From positions 157,109 to 221,108 of the IMG/VR virus record IMGVR_UViG_3300020147_000065: 64,000 nt of DNA. One strand, written 5' to 3'. The notes under the pieces are model-generated. The model made no database searches. It had not been told where the DNA came from and saw nothing but the letters and a program-made list of their open reading frames with translations. Origin of the DNA: a virus. The position numbers and the translations under genes were made by a program. Each line of letters begins with the position of its first letter. Positions within the stretch are counted from its first letter, which is position 1. Positions 48,529 through 54,604 of the stretch are shown here, piece by piece.

Positions 48529-48600
48529 GTCCGCGTAGTGAAACTGGACATCACGCAACTCTACGAAAGTTGTAATGTAGGTTCGAATCCTGCCGTGGAT
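48529..48600 (+). tRNA. tRNA-Arg (ACG)
   Basis: Anticodon arm CAACT-CTACGAA-AGTTG; A34 would need host TadA for inosine. Acceptor GTCCGCG/CGTGGAT. Confidence 0.8.
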
Positions 48601-48666
48601 ATTTTAGCGTGGCCCTTGACAGGCCACGCGGAACGTAGTATAATCTATTGCGTTGTAAACAAAGTC

Positions 48667-48753
48667 ATGGGAAAAAGCAGAAGTCCTTTTCAACAGAAAT
48701 GTTGGGATTTGAAAGTTAGGTATGGAGAGAAATCTTCCGACAATTTGGAATAG
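48667..48753 (+). CDS. Possible 28-residue peptide
   Basis: Behind a TTGACA/TATAAT promoter with a CCACGCGG motif variant. No clear Shine-Dalgarno; its TAG overlaps the 5' end of tRNA-Asn. May be only the tRNA leader. Confidence 0.25.
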   Translation: MGKSRSPFQQKCWDLKVRYGEKSSDNLE

Positions 48754-48825
48754 CAGGGTACCGTTCACGGTGAGCCGGACTTGACTGTTAATCAAGGATA
48801 GATGGGTTCGATCCCCATCCCTGCT
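48752..48825 (+). tRNA. tRNA-Asn (GUU)
   Basis: Acceptor AGCAGGG/CCCTGCT, anticodon arm CTTGA-CTGTTAA-TCAAG. Confidence 0.9.
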
Positions 48826-48834
48826 GTAAAACAT

Positions 48835-48908
48835 GGTGGATGAAGCTAACCGGTCAGGCGCTTGATTGTGGCTCAAGTACATAGGGAGTTCAATTCTCCT
48901 CATTCACC
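48835..48908 (+). tRNA. tRNA-His (GUG)
   Basis: Anticodon arm CTTGA-TTGTGGC-TCAAG. The His identity pair is encoded: extra G-1 (48835) opposite C73 (48908), with acceptor GTGGATG/CATTCAC. Confidence 0.9.
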
Positions 48909-48915
48909 CCATTAT

Positions 48916-48987
48916 GCTCCGGTAGCTGAGATGGTTCAAGCATCCGCCTGAAAAGCGGAGGACGAGGTTTCGAGCACCTCTCGGAGT
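48916..48987 (+). tRNA. tRNA-Phe (GAA)
   Basis: Anticodon arm TCCGC-CTGAAAA-GCGGA; acceptor GCTCCGG/TCGGAGT. Confidence 0.9.
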
Positions 48988-48993
48988 ACTTAG

Positions 48994-49146
48994 CAGATAA
49001 TGAGCGCGATTGGCCACCGTGGTGAGTTATCTGTAGGGATAGAAAACTTCTGTCAGCCCCTAACCATAAGACAGATAATGGCTGTGAGAGAGTGCCCCGA
49101 CGCTGGGTGAAGCAAACGGAGAAAGACACTTCCCTGCTGCTCTCAC
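48994..49146 (+). ncRNA. Structured RNA between tRNA-Phe and initiator tRNA
   Basis: CAGATAA pairs with TTATCTG (48994-49033); a second CAGATAAT copy at about 49073 could compete for it. GTGAGAG pairs with CTCTCAC (49084-49146) around a GC-rich domain. No ORF. Confidence 0.5.
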
Positions 49147-49153
49147 ATTTTAT

Positions 49154-49221
49154 CGCAGGGAGGCAAGGCGCCCAACGTGGCTCATAACCATGTTCTTGTC
49201 GGTTCGATTCCGACCTCTGCA
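49154..49221 (+). tRNA. Initiator-like tRNA-fMet (CAU)
   Basis: Anticodon arm CGTGG-CTCATAA-CCATG. The acceptor CGCAGGG/CTCTGCA has the C1-A72 mismatch that marks bacterial initiators. The three G-C pairs above the loop are incomplete (U-A, G-C, G-C). Confidence 0.75.
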
Positions 49222-49298
49222 ATGGCCCTTAATGCAGACTAACGACCTGCTCGACGTGTAACCCACGCCGATCCTCTAAGTGTAGGAGACGGGACACT

Positions 49299-49371
49299 CG
49301 GAATGTGGCTCAGCTTGGTAGAGCACACGCATGGGGTGCGTGAGGTCGAAGGTTCAAATCCTTTCATTCCG
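49299..49371 (+). tRNA. tRNA-Pro (GGG)
   Basis: Acceptor CGGAATG/CATTCCG, anticodon loop ATGGGGT, T-arm GAAGG-TTCAAAT-CCTTT. Confidence 0.9.
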
Positions 49372-49408
49372 ACGGTATCTCAGGCCACTTGCACATCAGT
49401 GTAGGTAC

Positions 49409-49432
49409 GGGGAAGGCTTCAAGGCCTTCCCC
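49409..49432 (+). terminator. Terminator of a tRNA unit
   Basis: GGGGAAGGC and GCCTTCCCC with TTTAAATTT tail. Confidence 0.8.
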
Positions 49433-49441
49433 TTTAAATTT

Positions 49442-49508
49442 GGCGGCTGCATAGGATGCGATCAGGAATCATAATCCAGATTTTAACAGTTCGAGTCTGT
49501 TAGCCGCT
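49442..49508 (+). tRNA. tRNA with CAU anticodon, probably Ile2
   Basis: Acceptor GGCGGCT/AGCCGCT, anticodon loop ATCATAA. Third CAU tRNA in the window; with an elongator and an initiator present, this is likely the Ile tRNA that needs lysidine. One A-A mismatch in the anticodon stem. Confidence 0.65.
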
Positions 49509-49510
49509 AT

Positions 49511-49657
49511 GTGGATAAAGAAACTATACAAGCCATATTAGTGACAGTTTTCTACGGAGTGTTATTTATATGGTTGTTCTGGTCAATTGGTCAGTCATTG
49601 AAGGATTGTGATTTTGGGCAGGGGCCTGATCCAAAAGGGAATAACGACTGGTGGTGA
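49511..49657 (+). CDS. Single-helix membrane protein, GTG start
   Basis: 48 residues with a helix (ILVTVFYGVLFIWLFWSIG) and a polar tail. It starts with GTG directly after the tRNA, with no visible Shine-Dalgarno; tRNA processing would leave it leaderless or nearly so. Confidence 0.5.
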   Translation: MDKETIQAILVTVFYGVLFIWLFWSIGQSLKDCDFGQGPDPKGNNDWW

Positions 49658-49707
49658 TCTGCCCCCCCCCCTTGCAGAACCTTGAAAATCGGAGTATAAT
49701 TTAATAC

Positions 49708-50001
49708 ATGAAGCCACCATTAGATGCAACTGGAAGAGAAATCTCCGTGGGTAGCAAATTGATGTACTGTATTGATGATGTATGGTCTTTCGGTGAAGTC
49801 GTAGAACTCAAGGAAAGAAAAAGATGTTATCAAGAATACATCGGTGTCGTTGTGAGCAAATGTTCTGTTAATCCTTACTGGTCAGAAATAAAAGCCGGTA
49901 AATCTGAGTTAATGTTTCCTCAAAAAGCAATCATTGTAGAGAATTTTCTATTTCTTCCAAATGATTTCTTAAAAAGACTTGACGAGGCCCGTGAAAAGTG
50001 A
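49708..50001 (+). CDS. Protein of unknown function
   Basis: 97 residues; N-terminal DATGREISVGSKLMYCI resembles 43491. Leaderless (TATAAT, TTAATAC, ATG) after a C-tract. The TatA-like gene's promoter lies in its last codons. Confidence 0.6.
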   Translation: MKPPLDATGREISVGSKLMYCIDDVWSFGEVVELKERKRCYQEYIGVVVSKCSVNPYWSEIKAGKSELMFPQKAIIVENFLFLPNDFLKRLDEAREK

Positions 50002-50026
50002 TATAATCTTTAGTGGTGATGAAATT

Positions 50027-50191
50027 ATGATGGGTTTAGGTGGACAAGAACTTTGGATAGTATTAATAATTGTGATGGTTCTCTTTGGTGGCTCGAAAGT
50101 TCCACAGTTAATGAAGGGAATCGGTGAAGGTATCCGAGAATTACGTAAGGGTGCAGAATACGACCCTGAAACACAAAAGACCGGCATCTAA
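50027..50191 (+). CDS. TatA/E-like protein
   Basis: 54 residues: short N-terminus (MMGLGGQ), one membrane helix (LWIVLIIVMVLFGG), the FGG hinge, then the amphipathic helix KVPQLMKGIGEGIRELRKG, exactly the TatA plan. TatA forms the pore of the twin-arginine export system. A truncated tail of about 12 residues. Could boost or jam host Tat export. Promoter TTGACG, TATAAT. Two adjacent ATGs (50027, 50030). Confidence 0.8.
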   Translation: MMGLGGQELWIVLIIVMVLFGGSKVPQLMKGIGEGIRELRKGAEYDPETQKTGI

Positions 50192-50212
50192 GGATGCCAC
50201 AACACGGCGTAC

Positions 50213-50279
50213 TCAAGCGGTCTAAGAGGCAGGACTTTCAATCCTGTAATCACGGGTTCAAATCCCGTCGCCGTGACCA
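50213..50279 (+). tRNA. tRNA-Glu (UUC)
   Basis: Acceptor CACGGCG/CGCCGTG, anticodon arm CAGGA-CTTTCAA-TCCTG, ACCA encoded. Confidence 0.85.
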
Positions 50280-50358
50280 ATGGGAGATAAGCCTGTACCA
50301 CGCTTTGCTTAATGGTTGGTACCCATTATGTAAGGTGAGGTGATGCTCCCCTCAAAAT

Positions 50359-50431
50359 GGCCCTGTCGTCTAATTGGAACAGGATAACACCCTCTCAAGG
50401 TGTAGAACCGGGTTCGAAACCCGGTGGGGCT
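50359..50431 (+). tRNA. tRNA-Glu (CUC)
   Basis: Anticodon arm ACACC-CTCTCAA-GGTGT, T-arm CCGGG-TTCGAAA-CCCGG; acceptor with three wobble pairs. The spacer before it (50280-50345) has an ATGGG/CCCAT-closed hairpin. Confidence 0.85.
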
Positions 50432-50437
50432 ATTGTT

Positions 50438-50511
50438 GGCCGGATAGCGCAATTGGCAGGAGGCGTTGGACTCAAAATCCAAACAGTGCGGGTTCGAATC
50501 CCGCTCCGGCT
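50438..50511 (+). tRNA. tRNA-Leu (CAA), short variable loop
   Basis: Acceptor GGCCGGA/TCCGGCT, anticodon arm TTGGA-CTCAAAA-TCCAA. As with the other Leu tRNAs here, the usual long variable arm is missing. Confidence 0.75.
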
Positions 50512-50520
50512 ATGGGATGT

Positions 50521-50588
50521 TTCTCGATTCATCCATCCTACGAGTAGTGTCGAGGAAAATAAAATCTTTCCGAGTAGTGTCGAAAGAT
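50521..50588 (+). repeat. Two hairpins with a repeated 13-base core
   Basis: CGAGTAGTGTCGA occurs at 50541-50553 and 50571-50583. The second copy is the top of a perfect stem (ATCTTTC and GAAAGAT); the first can pair TTCTCGA with TCGAGGAA. Between two tRNAs. Confidence 0.55.
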
Positions 50589-50599
50589 AAAAATCGTAT

Positions 50600-50672
50600 T
50601 GCTCGGTATGTCAAATGGCGCGACAGCAGTTTTACACACTGTTCCAAGGGGGTTCGATTCCCTCACTGAGCA
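50600..50672 (+). tRNA. tRNA-Val (UAC)
   Basis: Acceptor TGCTCGG/CTGAGCA, anticodon arm GCAGT-TTTACAC-ACTGT, T-arm GGGGG-TTCGATT-CCCTC. Confidence 0.85.
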
Positions 50673-50698
50673 TTATTTTTCTGAAAGGGGTTGACAAA

Positions 50699-50710
50699 GC
50701 CATCCACGGG
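50699..50710 (-). promoter_or_regulatory. Operator-like motif, reversed, in promoter spacer
   Basis: GCCATCCACGGG between TTGACA and TAAAAT; one of few promoter copies in reverse orientation. Confidence 0.55.
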
Positions 50711-50726
50711 TGGTAAAATAAACACC

Positions 50727-51014
50727 ATGAAATTAGTTCTTATCGGAGAAACCAGTTCTGGGAACGAGGATGTACTTGGAGGCGTTTTCAACATCGAAAC
50801 AAAGTATCCTCAACTGGCCACGGATGGATTTCAACAACAGGCTTTGCTTGAAGAACTTCTCACAAACTTAGCGGAAGCTAAGATAATCAAAGATAAAATC
50901 GGCATGATTCTTCCGAGTCTTACCGAAGAAGAGCATGAAGCTCTTATTGAGAGTCCTTTCGAGGACAATATAGGTGGTCCACAAGACCCTTGCCGAGGAC
51001 GGACACTCGGATAA
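50727..51014 (+). CDS. Helical protein of unknown function
   Basis: 95 residues, helical, acidic. Leaderless (TAAAAT, seven bases, ATG). Lies on the way into tRNA-Lys. Confidence 0.6.
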   Translation: MKLVLIGETSSGNEDVLGGVFNIETKYPQLATDGFQQQALLEELLTNLAEAKIIKDKIGMILPSLTEEEHEALIESPFEDNIGGPQDPCRGRTLG

Positions 51015-51020
51015 ACAATT

Positions 51021-51092
51021 GCCGTCGTAACTCAGCGGTTAGAGTGGTTGACTCTTAATCAATTGGTCGTAGGTTCGAATCCTACCGGCGGT
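51021..51092 (+). tRNA. tRNA-Lys (CUU)
   Basis: Acceptor GCCGTCG/CGGCGGT, anticodon arm GTTGA-CTCTTAA-TCAAT, T-arm GTAGG-TTCGAAT-CCTAC. Confidence 0.85.
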
Positions 51093-51097
51093 ATCAA

Positions 51098-51191
51098 ACT
51101 GGCAAGCAGGTGCGTTCTAAGGTATACGGGTTCAGGGTATACACTGGATGCCTATAAGGTAACTTAGAATTGGGGGTTCGAGTCTCCCAGT
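51098..51191 (+). ncRNA. tRNA-like RNA with extended anticodon-type arm
   Basis: ACTGG/CCAGT at the ends, TTCTAAG/CTTAGAA as a long inner stem, GTATAC/GTATAC at its tip, and a T-loop (GGGGG-TTCGAGT-CTCCC). It has T-arm features but no usable anticodon or 7-bp acceptor. Confidence 0.5.
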
Positions 51192-51197
51192 GCGAGG

Positions 51198-51249
51198 CAA
51201 AAGGTAGACACAGCAAACTTTTCACATTACATAAATTGCTAAACTTTTG
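51198..51249 (+). ncRNA. YACAGCA element E6
   Basis: CAAAAG pairs with CTTTTG around ACACAGCAAACTTTTC. Same motif as E1-E5, with a longer lead before ACAGCA. Confidence 0.35.
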
Positions 51250-51292
51250 GTGCTTAGCGCACCTCCGTGAGAGCGGGGCCTCTGAAACCAGT

Positions 51293-51388
51293 GTGGTGGA
51301 TGAGGGAAACAACTCCGAGGACTCGGCCTCGTTAATCCAGGGCGTAGTAACGAGCTACGATAAAAGCGGAAAAGCTACCTTGATTTAA
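51293..51388 (+). CDS. Possible 31-residue peptide
   Basis: GTG start, VVDEGNNSEDSASLIQGVV segment typical of real coding sequence; no clear Shine-Dalgarno. Low support. Confidence 0.3.
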   Translation: MVDEGNNSEDSASLIQGVVTSYDKSGKATLI

Positions 51389-51410
51389 ATTCTTTGGAGG
51401 ATTGGTAACG

Positions 51411-51488
51411 ATGAAACGAAAACAAACTGAAGACCCAGCCAAAATTTACGCCGTCGTTGTCAAGAGGCCGAAGATAGCAGACTTTTAA
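51411..51488 (+). CDS. Possible 25-residue peptide overlapping a tRNA
   Basis: TTGGAGG nine bases before the ATG is a strong Shine-Dalgarno. The peptide is basic (MKRKQTEDPAKIYAVVVKRP) but its second half is inside the next tRNA. May be chance or a leader. Confidence 0.3.
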   Translation: MKRKQTEDPAKIYAVVVKRPKIADF

Positions 51489-51534
51489 TCTGACGAGCGA
51501 AAGCTCCACCGGGGGTTCGAATCCCTCCGACGGC
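51450..51534 (+). tRNA. Class II tRNA with UUU anticodon
   Basis: Acceptor GCCGTCG/CGACGGC; anticodon loop CTTTTAA (UUU, Lys codons); but a long variable arm (GAGC-GAAA-GCTC) like Tyr, Ser or Leu tRNAs. D-arm and anticodon stem (GGCCGAAGATAGCAGAC) closely resemble bacterial tRNA-Tyr. Which amino acid it carries is unclear. Confidence 0.7.
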
Positions 51535-51537
51535 AAT

Positions 51538-51807
51538 ATGCAAAGAATCAAAGAGACAAACCAGTGGGAACACATTCAAGTCTTCATTGGTAAACGCAAG
51601 GTTGTTGACGGGGATAAAGTCAGATTACAATTCCCCAACGGAAGCACTGAAGTGTTCGTAGTTAAGATTAAACACAGAAATGCGACCGTCCACGATATGG
51701 GACATCGGTATGATGTCACTCAAGAGATTCCAACTGTAGTCATAGATTACAATGGTCTTAAAGTCGAACTGAAAGTCTCAGATTTCAAATTGGGAGAGTT
51801 CGTATAA
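51538..51807 (+). CDS. Beta-barrel-like protein of unknown function
   Basis: 89 residues; KVVDGDKVRLQFPNGSTEVFVV fits an SH3/KOW-like barrel. Starts three bases after the class II tRNA. Its stop overlaps the TATAAT of the suppressor tRNA. Confidence 0.6.
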   Translation: MQRIKETNQWEHIQVFIGKRKVVDGDKVRLQFPNGSTEVFVVKIKHRNATVHDMGHRYDVTQEIPTVVIDYNGLKVELKVSDFKLGEFV

Positions 51808-51817
51808 TCTCCTTATT

Positions 51818-51888
51818 GCGCTTGTAGTTCAGTGGTAGAACACCGACTTCTAGATTCGGGTGTGGCGGGTTCGAATCCTGCCGAGCGC
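51818..51888 (+). tRNA. Amber suppressor-type tRNA (CUA)
   Basis: Acceptor GCGCTTG/CGAGCGC; arm CCGAC-TTCTAGA-TTCGG gives anticodon CUA, which reads UAG (C-U mismatch at 31-39). T-arm GCGGG-TTCGAAT-CCTGC. TATAAT at 51803-51808. The next two translation starts downstream are followed by in-frame TAG codons. Confidence 0.75.
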
Positions 51889-51914
51889 ACTTCATCTTAA
51901 TTAAGGAGCCTACA

Positions 51915-51998
51915 ATGAGCAAGTAGATTGACTTCATGTAGCTGTGTTCAAATAAATCACCACCCGTGGTTAGCCAGATTTCACAAACAACTGACTGA
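51915..51998 (+). CDS. Putative small ORF with two in-frame amber codons
   Basis: AAGGAG seven bases before ATG, then MSK-TAG-IDFM-TAG followed by an open stretch to TGA (28 codons in all, with both TAG read as sense). It lies directly behind the CUA tRNA. Could be a small protein made only when amber is suppressed, or a regulatory leader for 52021. Confidence 0.4.
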
Positions 51999-52020
51999 CA
52001 ACAAACGGAGATTTAATACA

Positions 52021-52395
52021 ATGAACACCTTAGGAACAGCGATCACGTCGCAATTTTACGTGAACCCTGAAACCGGCTATGCCGACATTACTGCTGCTTG
52101 GAAACAAGCTCTGGCTGACAAGACACCGATGAACGCAGGTTCGTATATGCTTTATGCTATCCTGCGCGGCAAGGATTGGAGAAAGGGAATTAGTCCCATC
52201 ACCAATCATAACAAAATCGCAAACGGCGGTTATTATAACTCTGCTATGTATAATATAGGTTATCCTACCAGGATTCCTGAGTACTTTGCAGAACACGTTA
52301 AACCCGAAGCTCTAGCAATCATCAAGCAGATGATTCCTTCCTTCGGTTTGGATCTGCCCTCCGAAGCGTATTGCGTCAAGGAGGCAGTGAGATGA
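52021..52395 (+). CDS. Protein of unknown function
   Basis: 124 residues, alpha/beta (NPETGYADITAAWKQAL start). CGGAGA precedes the ATG. ATGA overlap with the next gene. Confidence 0.6.
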   Translation: MNTLGTAITSQFYVNPETGYADITAAWKQALADKTPMNAGSYMLYAILRGKDWRKGISPITNHNKIANGGYYNSAMYNIGYPTRIPEYFAEHVKPEALAIIKQMIPSFGLDLPSEAYCVKEAVR

Positions 52396-52697
52396 CGTAG
52401 TGGGTTTATGTGATAGTAAGAACTGATATTCCGGTGGAGAATCAATTCGCGCAGATGGGACATGCGTGTATCGAAGCTGGGAGAAAATGGCCGCAAGCCA
52501 CGGGTGCAAACATCGTTATCCTTCAAGCTAAGGATCAAAAAGAATTTGATAAATTCCAAAGCCGATGTGAGCGAGACGGTATTCAGTTCGTAACATTTGA
52601 GGAAACAGAACACCCTGTGGGGACATGGGCTGCTTGCAGCGAACCAGTTACCGCAGATCAGAGAAGAACCTTCCGTTGTTTTCTCCTTCATAAGTGA
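52392..52697 (+). CDS. PTH2-like peptidyl-tRNA hydrolase with in-frame UAG at codon 3
   Basis: The ATG at 52392 forms an ATGA overlap with the upstream gene and has AAGGAGG before it. It reads M-T-TAG-W-V-Y-V-I-V-R-T-D-I-P, then QMGHACIEAGRKW, and C-terminal strand and helix segments as in PTH2 proteins (R-T-D, Q-x-x-H-A). PTH2 frees tRNA from stalled peptides. The only other start is GTG 52410, which lacks a Shine-Dalgarno and would cut the first strand. The amber codon implies control by the CUA tRNA 500 bases upstream. Confidence 0.65.
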
Positions 52698-52701
52698 CGA
52701 A

Positions 52702-52725
52702 AAGGACACCTTTCGGGGTGTCCTT
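52702..52725 (+). terminator. Rho-independent terminator
   Basis: AAGGACACC and GGTGTCCTT with TTCTTTCT tail. Confidence 0.85.
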
Positions 52726-52760
52726 TTCTTTCTAAAAATCTTTCAATTGACCTTGACAAA

Positions 52761-52773
52761 CCCCGTGGTTTGC
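52761..52773 (+). promoter_or_regulatory. Operator-like motif in promoter spacer
   Basis: CCCCGTGGTTTGC between TTGACA and TAAAAT: the consensus form in a near-consensus promoter. Confidence 0.65.
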
Positions 52774-52788
52774 AGTAAAATAAATACC

Positions 52789-53073
52789 ATGAAGCCATAC
52801 ATCTTACTTGATTTAATATGTCCTGACCGTGGTGCATTGATGCAGTGGGAGATTGCGGCTTTTCTAATGTTTCCAGAGCATCCACACCAAGCGCAGGTAG
52901 ATATGCCAAGTTCTTTACTTCAAGTGGCACCTGCTCCACTGGTAGACGTTAGTTACCAAGAAGCACATGCGTTCGGCACAGAAATGTTAGGCCGAGCGAG
53001 ACAATTAGGGATTGAATTATTTTTCAGTCCTGAGTGTAAGAGAACCTTTGACCAGTTATATAACTGGAAATAA
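52789..53073 (+). CDS. Protein of unknown function
   Basis: 94 residues, helical. Leaderless. Followed by a run of four tRNAs on the same transcript. Confidence 0.6.
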   Translation: MKPYILLDLICPDRGALMQWEIAAFLMFPEHPHQAQVDMPSSLLQVAPAPLVDVSYQEAHAFGTEMLGRARQLGIELFFSPECKRTFDQLYNWK

Positions 53074-53090
53074 GGTAATTGGCCACGTAG

Positions 53091-53153
53091 CGCAATTGGT
53101 AGAGGCGTTTGATTTAGGATCAAAATGTTGGGGGTTCGAATCCCTCCGTGGCT
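53091..53153 (+). tRNA. tRNA-Leu (UAG), short variable loop
   Basis: Acceptor GGCCACG/CGTGGCT, anticodon arm TTTGA-TTTAGGA-TCAAA. Third Leu tRNA here without a long variable arm. Confidence 0.75.
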
Positions 53154-53159
53154 ATTTAT

Positions 53160-53230
53160 GGAGCGGTCGCCAAGTGGTAAGGCATCAGTCTGATATGCTG
53201 ATATACGGGAGTTCGATTCTCTCTCGCTCT
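53160..53230 (+). tRNA. tRNA-Ile (GAU)
   Basis: Anticodon arm TCAGT-CTGATAT-GCTGA, acceptor GGAGCGG/TCGCTCT. Confidence 0.85.
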
Positions 53231-53236
53231 ATTTTC

Positions 53237-53326
53237 GGAAGGTGGTTGTCACGGAGACAAACCAGCCTCGAACGCTGGGACGCGGTCCTTTATTGGATTG
53301 GGGTTCGATTCCTCTACCTTCCGCCA
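53237..53326 (+). tRNA. tRNA-Ser (CGA)
   Basis: Class II; acceptor GGAAGGT/ACCTTCC, anticodon arm CCAGC-CTCGAAC-GCTGG, GCCA encoded. Confidence 0.9.
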
Positions 53327-53330
53327 ATTC

Positions 53331-53419
53331 GGAGAGTAACTCAGCCAGGGTTGCTGAACTTGTTTGCTAAACATGTGGCTCGTCTTAAAAACGGGTGAGG
53401 TTCAAGTCCTCTGCTCTCC
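53331..53419 (+). tRNA. tRNA-Ser (GCU)
   Basis: Class II; acceptor GGAGAGT/GCTCTCC, anticodon loop TTGCTAA, long variable arm. A C-tract (53425-53434) follows at once. Confidence 0.85.
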
Positions 53420-53469
53420 ACTTGCCCCCCCCCCTTGCACCTTCTCCTCTTTTTCAGTATAATCTTGGT

Positions 53470-53700
53470 ATGGAAAATCATACCTACACAATAAATGGTA
53501 ATCCCGACTTCATATTGAAGGTGAGGGATGAAGCCGCTAAAATGCACGTTCACTTATGTATTGACGACAACCTACGAAGTGTTAAGGTTGTTTGTGGTCA
53601 CAAGACCTATAAGAACATAATGTGCGCTGCCGAACAAGCCATTCTCGATTATAAGAAAGCAGAGGAAAAGACAGATGAGCATGAAACCCTTCCTGATTGA
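53470..53700 (+). CDS. Protein of unknown function
   Basis: 76 residues, alpha/beta. Leaderless (TATAAT, CTTGGT, ATG). Overlaps the HD gene by 26 bases. Confidence 0.6.
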   Translation: MENHTYTINGNPDFILKVRDEAAKMHVHLCIDDNLRSVKVVCGHKTYKNIMCAAEQAILDYKKAEEKTDEHETLPD

Positions 53701-54199
53701 AGAAGCAGAAGCGATGGAGTTTGTTCAAGAACGACACAATCCTAAACAGAAGTATGGTAAATATCCTTATTTCTTCCACCTCTATCAAGTCAATTCTGTT
53801 GCTAAAGAATTTAACTTAAACGACCGTGTTATCCTTCTTTCTACGTGGCTGCATGATGCGTTGGAAGATACTGCAACAAACCCAAGTGACCTATCACAAG
53901 CATTCGGTGAAGACGTAGCCAGGACAGTTTATTATGTTACCGATCATAAGGGTTGGAATAGGGCTGAGAGGCATGAAAGGCTTTATAGAGAGATGGTAAG
54001 CCATCCACGGGCTGTAGCAGTTAAGCTCTGTGACCGCTTGGCAAATGTTCGCTTCGGTAACACTGCTAAGGATGGCTGTTCTCCAAATTATAAACGCGAA
54101 TATGCTGACTTCAAAGGTTACCTGTGGGGTAAAGGTGGAGAATTTGAAGGACGGCTGGGAAAAATTTGGAATGAACTTGATTTACTTTTACTTCGATAA
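53675..54199 (+). CDS. HD-domain phosphohydrolase
   Basis: 174 residues. FFHLYQV (H), TWLHDALED (HD) and AVKLCDRLANV (D) give the H-HD-D metal site of (p)ppGpp hydrolases of the SpoT/MESH1 type. Could remove the host alarmone during infection. GAGGAAAAG precedes the start. A CCATCCACGGGC motif copy is inside the gene (54000-54011). Confidence 0.75.
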   Translation: MSMKPFLIEEAEAMEFVQERHNPKQKYGKYPYFFHLYQVNSVAKEFNLNDRVILLSTWLHDALEDTATNPSDLSQAFGEDVARTVYYVTDHKGWNRAERHERLYREMVSHPRAVAVKLCDRLANVRFGNTAKDGCSPNYKREYADFKGYLWGKGGEFEGRLGKIWNELDLLLLR

Positions 54200-54200
54200 C

Positions 54201-54222
54201 GGGGAGGCTTTACGGCCTCCCC
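54201..54222 (+). terminator. Rho-independent terminator
   Basis: GGGGAGGC and GCCTCCCC, then TTTTCTTTT. Confidence 0.85.
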
Positions 54223-54284
54223 TTTTCTTTTGGGATCATGCCCCCCCCTTGCCATAAACCAAATAGAATAGTATAATCTATACC

Positions 54285-54572
54285 ATGAAGCCACTACATG
54301 AACGATTCCCCTTCTTCTTTCCTACAGACATTAAAGAAGAAAACAAATACCTTCGGCATCCTAACATGGGATACGTCCATTGTTCCCGCGTGGTTGGCCC
54401 GTATCGTGTCTATAAATACGAATCGCATTATAGAACGGGAACAGGGCGTTATACTCGCATCAATGCTGCATTCATCTTCGTTTCTGATACACGAACAAAT
54501 GAAGTATGTATGCTCAATCCTGTAGCACAAGATGCTAACAAATTTATTGAAGTTCTTACAGAAAACCCTTGA
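54285..54572 (+). CDS. Protein of unknown function
   Basis: 95 residues, beta-rich and basic. Leaderless. The ligase promoter (TTGACG to TATAAT) overlaps its 3' end. Confidence 0.6.
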   Translation: MKPLHERFPFFFPTDIKEENKYLRHPNMGYVHCSRVVGPYRVYKYESHYRTGTGRYTRINAAFIFVSDTRTNEVCMLNPVAQDANKFIEVLTENP

Positions 54573-54604
54573 CGTGATTCAACGAAAGTGATATAATTTA
54601 TTCC

